Source: a bacterium (GTDB lineage Bacteria > SM23-31). Taken from it: 64,000 bases of DNA. A program made the translations under genes and the position numbers. Below are positions 59,739 through 64,000 of the stretch, piece by piece. Location of the stretch: the NCBI GenBank assembly GCA_028278455.1, contig JANQEH010000249.1, forward strand, positions 32,710-96,709. Reading direction: 5' to 3'. Numbering within the stretch: position 1 is the first letter of the stretch; every line of letters begins with the position of its first letter. Under the pieces are notes generated by a model. The model did not search any database. It was not told where the DNA came from and saw only the letters and a list, made by a program, of their open reading frames with translations.

Positions 59739-60863
59739 TCATTCAAACGTTCGGACTTTCTCAATCTCTTTGCGAATGCGTTCCAGCGCAGTCTTGAATT
59801 CATCCGCCGGCGAACCAAGCGCTATCCTCAGGAATCCTTCTGTACCGAAATGCGTACCCGGAACAATCAGCACATCCTGGTTGTCACGTATCCGCTCCAC
59901 AAGTTCAACAGACGGGATCTCATGATTGTACTTCACATATGCTATCGGCCCCGCCTTGGATTCTATATAATCAAAAAAATCACCGAAGCTCTCCACCCAC
60001 TCCTTGAAAATCACACGGTTCTCACCGAGTATCTCCCGTGTCCGGGCATAAAGTCTCTGCCGATTTTCTTTTCTGACAGCAATCTGCGCAATACAGTCAC
60101 TGATGATATTGGGGCCGATGGTTATATAATCGTGCTGTGACCATGCTTCCGCCACCGTTTCCGGATCTCCGATTAACCAGCCTATCCTGACTCCCGGGAT
60201 ACCGTAAGCTTTTGATAATCCGCTAACGATAAACACCCTGTTCGACATACCCCAGAAACTCGGAGTCATATCTCCCTCGAGTTCTGCACCCTGGTATACT
60301 TCGTCCGCAATCAGATATGCATCGAATTTCTCGATCGCCTCTACTATTTTCTCCATTGAATCTTTTGAAAGAACCGATCCCGTTGGATTATTCGGATTAC
60401 TTATATAGATGAACTTTGTCTTTTCTGACATCGCGTTGTCGAATTCCTCCCAGTCCGGTTCCCAGTTCTTTTCCTGCAGCAGTGAAAAAGTCTTGACATC
60501 CGCTCCAAGGCTCCTCGGAACACCGTAGACCTGCATATAATTCGGTTTCTGGAAAAGCACCTCATCTCCTGTTTCTAACAGTGTAAGACAGAGAATAAAA
60601 TTCGCCTCCGAGCTTCCGTTGGTTACCTCAATGTGGTCAACAGTTGCTCCCGGGTAGAGTTTTGCGACCGCCTTGCGAAGCTCAATAGTCCCGTTGCTCT
60701 GGCTGTAACCCAGCGGCAGAGTGTCTATCTTGCTCATGTCGAGTCCCAGCTCGAAAAGATCCTTCAGACTTACCGGATGTACACCGCTCTCGGACATATT
60801 ATACTCGACTATATTCTCCCAGACAGACTGCATTCTCTCCATGTGAAACGGTTCGATCTTCAT
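59739..60863 (-). CDS. Class I/II PLP-dependent aminotransferase
   Basis: This 374-residue enzyme has the fold type I aminotransferase layout: LPLGYSQSNGTIELRKAVAK (about 49-68), TNGSSEANF, ISNPNNPTGSVL (about 153-164), DEVYQGAE (about 189) and the PLP lysine in VSGLSKAYGIPGVRIGW (about 219). The C-terminal FLRIALGSP carries the substrate-carboxylate Arg. It most resembles aspartate-type or aromatic-type aminotransferases; the substrate is not clear. It starts 11 nt after the unknown 60875 gene, in a unit with an S9 peptidase. Confidence 0.9.
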   Translation of the reverse strand: MKIEPFHMERMQSVWENIVEYNMSESGVHPVSLKDLFELGLDMSKIDTLPLGYSQSNGTIELRKAVAKLYPGATVDHIEVTNGSSEANFILCLTLLETGDEVLFQKPNYMQVYGVPRSLGADVKTFSLLQEKNWEPDWEEFDNAMSEKTKFIYISNPNNPTGSVLSKDSMEKIVEAIEKFDAYLIADEVYQGAELEGDMTPSFWGMSNRVFIVSGLSKAYGIPGVRIGWLIGDPETVAEAWSQHDYITIGPNIISDCIAQIAVRKENRQRLYARTREILGENRVIFKEWVESFGDFFDYIESKAGPIAYVKYNHEIPSVELVERIRDNQDVLIVPGTHFGTEGFLRIALGSPADEFKTALERIRKEIEKVRTFE

Positions 60864-60874
60864 GATGCTCTTCC

Positions 60875-61345
60875 CTATTTTATAAAATTTTTTCGTATCA
60901 GATCAGAAACCAGGTTAAACCAGTTTCTTGTATTTTTAGATATGGCATTATCTTCAAATTCTGCGTTCAATATTATATTATAATCATTAGACAGCGAGAA
61001 TTCCACAAAAATCTCAGAATTTACCCTGTCATCCAGCTCCAGGTACCCTTCACGGCCTTTGACATTATTGATCAATATCAGTTCTCCCCTCCTGTCTGCA
61101 TAATGAGAATAGATACAATTCTCATACTTTTCAGTCCTGCAGATGTCCTTTGTGACATCTGAGACGAGCAGGGTGATCTCACATTCATCAAAACTCATAT
61201 CGTGAAGTTCAAGACAGAAACTGATCAATCCTTCGGACAGTTCAACCCTCGTGAAATATGAGGTGAGAAATGTAGATATCGACGATATACTGTCAAGTAT
61301 ATCAGCAGGGATCTCTTCACTGTATTTCTTAATACAGATATTCAC
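60875..61345 (-). CDS. Hypothetical protein
   Basis: This 156-residue acidic soluble protein has no family I recognise. It has alternating beta-type segments (for example RRGELILINNV and EIFVEFSLSNDYNIILNAEF) and a helical C-terminus. No signal peptide, membrane segment or metal motif is evident. Its ATG overlaps the stop of the upstream S9 peptidase gene by one base and the aminotransferase gene starts 11 nt later, so it is translated as part of that unit. Function unknown. Confidence 0.7.
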   Translation of the reverse strand: MNICIKKYSEEIPADILDSISSISTFLTSYFTRVELSEGLISFCLELHDMSFDECEITLLVSDVTKDICRTEKYENCIYSHYADRRGELILINNVKGREGYLELDDRVNSEIFVEFSLSNDYNIILNAEFEDNAISKNTRNWFNLVSDLIRKNFIK

Positions 61346-63348
61346 TACTTTTTACTTCCTGCCTTCTTCAAATGCATTTCAAAGAATTTCTCGATCTTTG
61401 GGAATGCGTTCCGCCAGACATCTCCATCCTGGAAAACATGAAGCTGCCCGGGATAATACATAACGTCGAAATCCAGGTTGTATTTAACCATGCTTTCGAC
61501 GATCTCATCCATCTGGGAGAACGGCACATTCCGGTCTGCAGTACCCTGCAGGTTAAGAAGCGGAACATCTATATTCTGAACATAGGTGATAGGTGATCCC
61601 ACCCGGTATGGCTCAGGACTTTTATCGGGATGTCCGCCGAAAAACCTCACGAACCTGCCCCGGTAGTTGTAGATCTTGACCTGCGTAACCCAGTTATATA
61701 CACCCGCAACGTTAATACCCATGCTGAATGTTCCGGGATGTTTTCCGAGCGCATGCAGGGTCATATATCCGCCGTAGCTGAGTCCCCATACACCTACTCT
61801 CTCAGGATCCACGTAAGACTGCTCCTGCAGATACTTTCCGCCATTTATTACATCAATAACCTCATCGACGCCCATTTTCATATGGAGAGCATTCATGAAT
61901 TCCTTACCGTATCCGACACCACCCCGGAAATTGACTGAAAGAACGACATAACCGAGTTGAACAAGTCTCTGATGGTATGAATGAAAAAGCGAATACCCCC
62001 TTCTCGGATGCCAGCCGTATCTCATCTGCCGGATAGGGCCGCCATGCACCCAGACTACTGCCGGGTATTTCTTATTGGGATCCATGTTCTTCGGTTTGAA
62101 TAACCAGCCTACTATATCCCAGTCCAATCCGCCTTTATAAACAACTCTTTCCGGAACTGATATGTTATCTTCCGACCAGACCGGAGGCATCGAGAATGTT
62201 CTCTGGACAGCATTCATATTCTCGTCCGGGCTGCCGATCCAGATATCCGAGACCTTATACGGTCCGCAGTGTGTGAAGGCTATCTGAGAACCATCGGGAG
62301 ACCATCTTGCATCGATGTTCGTTCCCGGGTAATTGTCCGTGAGTTTCTTCAGGCTGCCGCCGTTAGAATTCATCGTGAATAAATGTCTCTCTTCGAGAGT
62401 TTCACGGTTGGAGGCAAAAATGATCTGCGATCCGTCGGGAGACCATGCAGGAAAACTGTCCTCGAATTCTCCCTGTGTGAGCTGTTTCGAGGTCCTGGCA
62501 TTGATATCGACCAGCCAGATATGGTTCCATCCGTCTGGATTCCTGATCATGATGAATTTATCTTCTGTTGGTGACATCATGGGTTGTGAACTGTCCAGAA
62601 CGTAATCATCGAATTCTTCGAAAATCTTCTCCTCAGCACGTGACTCAGGATCGATCACCCAGAATTCCCTGCCTTTTCCACCGCGGGTGCGTTTCTGAGC
62701 AAGTATCCTTTTACCATCCTTCAACCAGACCGGATTTGACAGCGGCTGTTTGTTATATTCCCATTCAACAAGTTTTGTCGAGAGGTCCATTATCCTGATC
62801 CGCGACCTGCTGGTTGTGTAAATCAACTTTTTGCCATCCGCAGAAAACACCGGATTCCTCATCGGGCTTGCAGTGGTCGAGAGCTGTAATGTCTTTTTGC
62901 TGGCAAATATATATTTCCAGACCTGCCCTTCTTTAGTATAAAGGATGGTCTTATGATCAGGAGATATCGCCGCCAGACGTTCATTTTCCTTCGTGTCGGT
63001 TATCTTTTCCGATGATCCCGGCGAGAGCCTCGACCTCCATATATCGCCGTTCTCCTGGTAGATGAACGATTTGCTGTCCGGCATCCAGACGATAGCAGAC
63101 GGAGATTCCTTTGTATCAGTGATCTTGATCGCGTCTCCCCCTCTTGCCGGCAGAAGCCAGAGGTTCACTCTGCCCTGGTCATCCACGACATATGAAATAT
63201 AATTTCCGTCCGGTGACCACTGGTGCTGGCTCACATATTTGATATTCACGACATCATCGATAGTTATTTCCGCACCCTGGAATGCGGATACCGCCGCAGG
63301 GATCAGCAATAATAGGGTAAAGATTGCAATTTTCCTGTATTTTTTCAT
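61345..63348 (-). CDS. Exported S9 family peptidase (prolyl oligopeptidase type)
   Basis: This 667-residue protein has a signal peptide (ending AVSAFQ) and a beta-propeller of PD40/TolB-like repeats (about 30-390), with recurring W-S-P-D-G or S-P-D boxes. The alpha/beta hydrolase domain is C-terminal. The catalytic triad is Ser524 (GLSYGGYM), Asp605 (GTADRNVP) and His637 (GQLHVF). Such enzymes cleave short peptides, often with dipeptidyl- or acylaminoacyl-peptidase activity, in the periplasm. A good AGGAG site precedes the ATG. It heads a three-gene unit with an unknown protein and an aminotransferase. Confidence 0.93.
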   Translation of the reverse strand: MKKYRKIAIFTLLLLIPAAVSAFQGAEITIDDVVNIKYVSQHQWSPDGNYISYVVDDQGRVNLWLLPARGGDAIKITDTKESPSAIVWMPDSKSFIYQENGDIWRSRLSPGSSEKITDTKENERLAAISPDHKTILYTKEGQVWKYIFASKKTLQLSTTASPMRNPVFSADGKKLIYTTSRSRIRIMDLSTKLVEWEYNKQPLSNPVWLKDGKRILAQKRTRGGKGREFWVIDPESRAEEKIFEEFDDYVLDSSQPMMSPTEDKFIMIRNPDGWNHIWLVDINARTSKQLTQGEFEDSFPAWSPDGSQIIFASNRETLEERHLFTMNSNGGSLKKLTDNYPGTNIDARWSPDGSQIAFTHCGPYKVSDIWIGSPDENMNAVQRTFSMPPVWSEDNISVPERVVYKGGLDWDIVGWLFKPKNMDPNKKYPAVVWVHGGPIRQMRYGWHPRRGYSLFHSYHQRLVQLGYVVLSVNFRGGVGYGKEFMNALHMKMGVDEVIDVINGGKYLQEQSYVDPERVGVWGLSYGGYMTLHALGKHPGTFSMGINVAGVYNWVTQVKIYNYRGRFVRFFGGHPDKSPEPYRVGSPITYVQNIDVPLLNLQGTADRNVPFSQMDEIVESMVKYNLDFDVMYYPGQLHVFQDGDVWRNAFPKIEKFFEMHLKKAGSKK

Positions 63349-64000
63349 GGTTTACTCCTGTATGAAGATGTAATTGGCAGTTAAAAAAGGATGAATAGTA
63401 TAAATCTAAAGGATTTTTAATTAAATACAATATTTTTCCTGATTATTGGGTATTTCTTTAGAGGAGAGAGGTTTGGTAATCCTGGTCCTTAATTTCAGGC
63501 AATATTAAACAATCCCCTTAATCCCCCTGGACTATCTAATAATACTCTTGACTAAATAGAATTCTTTTATCGATACCTGTTAATCCGTTGCTACCGTCTG
63601 GTGAATTTAACTACTCATTTATTTTGACTGCTCACTGTTGGTGTTTTCACCAGCAGTGTATTTATGAGATGTGTTGGTGAAAACAACGACACACAGCTAA
63701 TAATATCTCACCGTAGAGGTGAGGGGCCTTCCCAGCTCTTTTATGCCGGTTATCCAGAAATGAACCTTATTCCAGCTCTCGTCGGGCTGTTATTAGTTAA
63801 AAAGACACTGGATTCCCGCCTCAGCGGGAACGACGCCCACGATTAATTATATACACTATGCGGGCGAACGCCGTTCGCTCCTACTGAATTATGATACCAG
63901 GGCGAGTAAACCTCGTCTCTGCGATAAGAATAACCCACTAAATAGTTTGTTACAGTGGATCAATGCAATCCTTATATTCCCCCTTAATAAAGGGGGATAA
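63349..64000. other. Intergenic region at window end, repeat-rich
   Basis: These 652 bases hold no convincing gene. A 60-residue frame at 63664-63846 is made largely of repeat sequence. Hairpins present are 63633-63658 (CACTGTTGGTG-TTTT-CACCAGCAGTG), 63813-63830 (TTCCCGC-CTCA-GCGGGAA) and 63864-63878 (GCGAACG-C-CGTTCGC). The first 150 bases should contain the S9 peptidase promoter. Confidence 0.6.
63509..64000. repeat. Composite inverted-repeat element 3, cut by the window end
   Basis: The left end ACAATCCCCTTAATCCCCCT (63509-63528) matches the left end of element 2 at 18 of 20 positions. The right end (63977-64000) begins the inverted copy, TTCCCCCTTAATAAAGGGGG, and runs off the window. Inside, AAAAAGACACTGGATTC (63799-63815) repeats the inner arm of element 1. 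Confidence 0.55.

Noticed and set aside
63664-63846. A 60-residue open frame near the window end
   Set aside because: Its C-terminal half is encoded by the dispersed GACACTGGATTC hairpin repeat and it has no ribosome site.
47547-64000. C5/G5 repeats considered as a CRISPR array
   Set aside because: Copies are kilobases apart, in inverted pairs, with no regular spacers and no cas genes.

Overview
This window of about 40% GC is a gene-dense bacterial chromosome segment with roughly 50 protein genes and no rRNA, tRNA, CRISPR array or transposase gene that I can see. The gene content points to a Gram-negative member of the FCB superphylum or a related candidate phylum (Marinimicrobia-, KSB1-, Cloacimonadota- or Delongbacteria-like). 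The evidence is two PorV/PorQ-type outer-membrane proteins, a C-terminal FlgD/T9SS-type sorting domain, a bacterial geranylgeranylglyceryl-phosphate-synthase family protein, a PadR plus two-unit ABC permease pair, and many lipoproteins. FliD, a FapA-family protein and a PilZ protein suggest a motile cell. The exact lineage cannot be fixed from the window.

Layout. 0.2-5.6 kb (minus): a DUF2400 protein, a nitroreductase with an unusual Cys/His tail, MgtE, and a PhoU-Na/phosphate pair. 6-11.6 kb: a Tat-exported amidase, fliD and two lipoproteins, one with an acidic, then Cys/His-rich, then basic layout. 12.1-21.1 kb (plus): a seven-gene catabolic operon with a YgeY-type M20 hydrolase, aldehyde dehydrogenase, class III aminotransferase, hydantoinase/dihydropyrimidinase, group II PLP decarboxylase, AGCS symporter and Asp/Glu/hydantoin racemase. 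21.3-24.3 kb: PadR regulator and ABC permease.

24.9-31.3 kb (minus) is the most unusual block. It is a tight run of six genes: a class II amidotransferase-like protein whose Cys nucleophile is Ser, a 34-residue-repeat protein, a membrane PilZ protein, an M48 lipoprotein protease, a lipoprotein peroxiredoxin, and a RecQ-like protein without a motor domain. The peroxiredoxin has an in-frame UGA exactly at the catalytic Cys, followed by strong hairpins. I read it as a selenoprotein of 192 residues, not as a truncated 84-residue product.

31.5-37.1 kb (plus): FapA-family protein, D-cysteine desulfhydrase-like enzyme, murG, a HEAT protein and mraY. 37.1-42.6 kb: MFS exporter, SDR, galT, a second 34-residue-repeat protein, a small membrane protein and a rhomboid protease. 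42.8-47.5 kb (plus): a secreted beta-propeller protein with a T9SS-like C-terminal domain, an Ig-like lipoprotein and two PorV-like barrels, which look like a secretion or surface-display cluster. 47.9-54.2 kb (minus): recX-alaS-GGGP synthase-gmhA-inositol phosphatase-exonuclease. 54.6-63.3 kb: a small HAD protein, divergent OPT transporters, an aminotransferase, an unknown protein and an S9 peptidase.

Several intergenic regions (46.5, 47.5-47.9, 54.4-54.5, 59.3-59.7 and 63.5-64.0 kb) carry palindromic repeat elements. Three of them share C5/G5 hairpin ends in inverted orientation, like a family of small non-autonomous elements.
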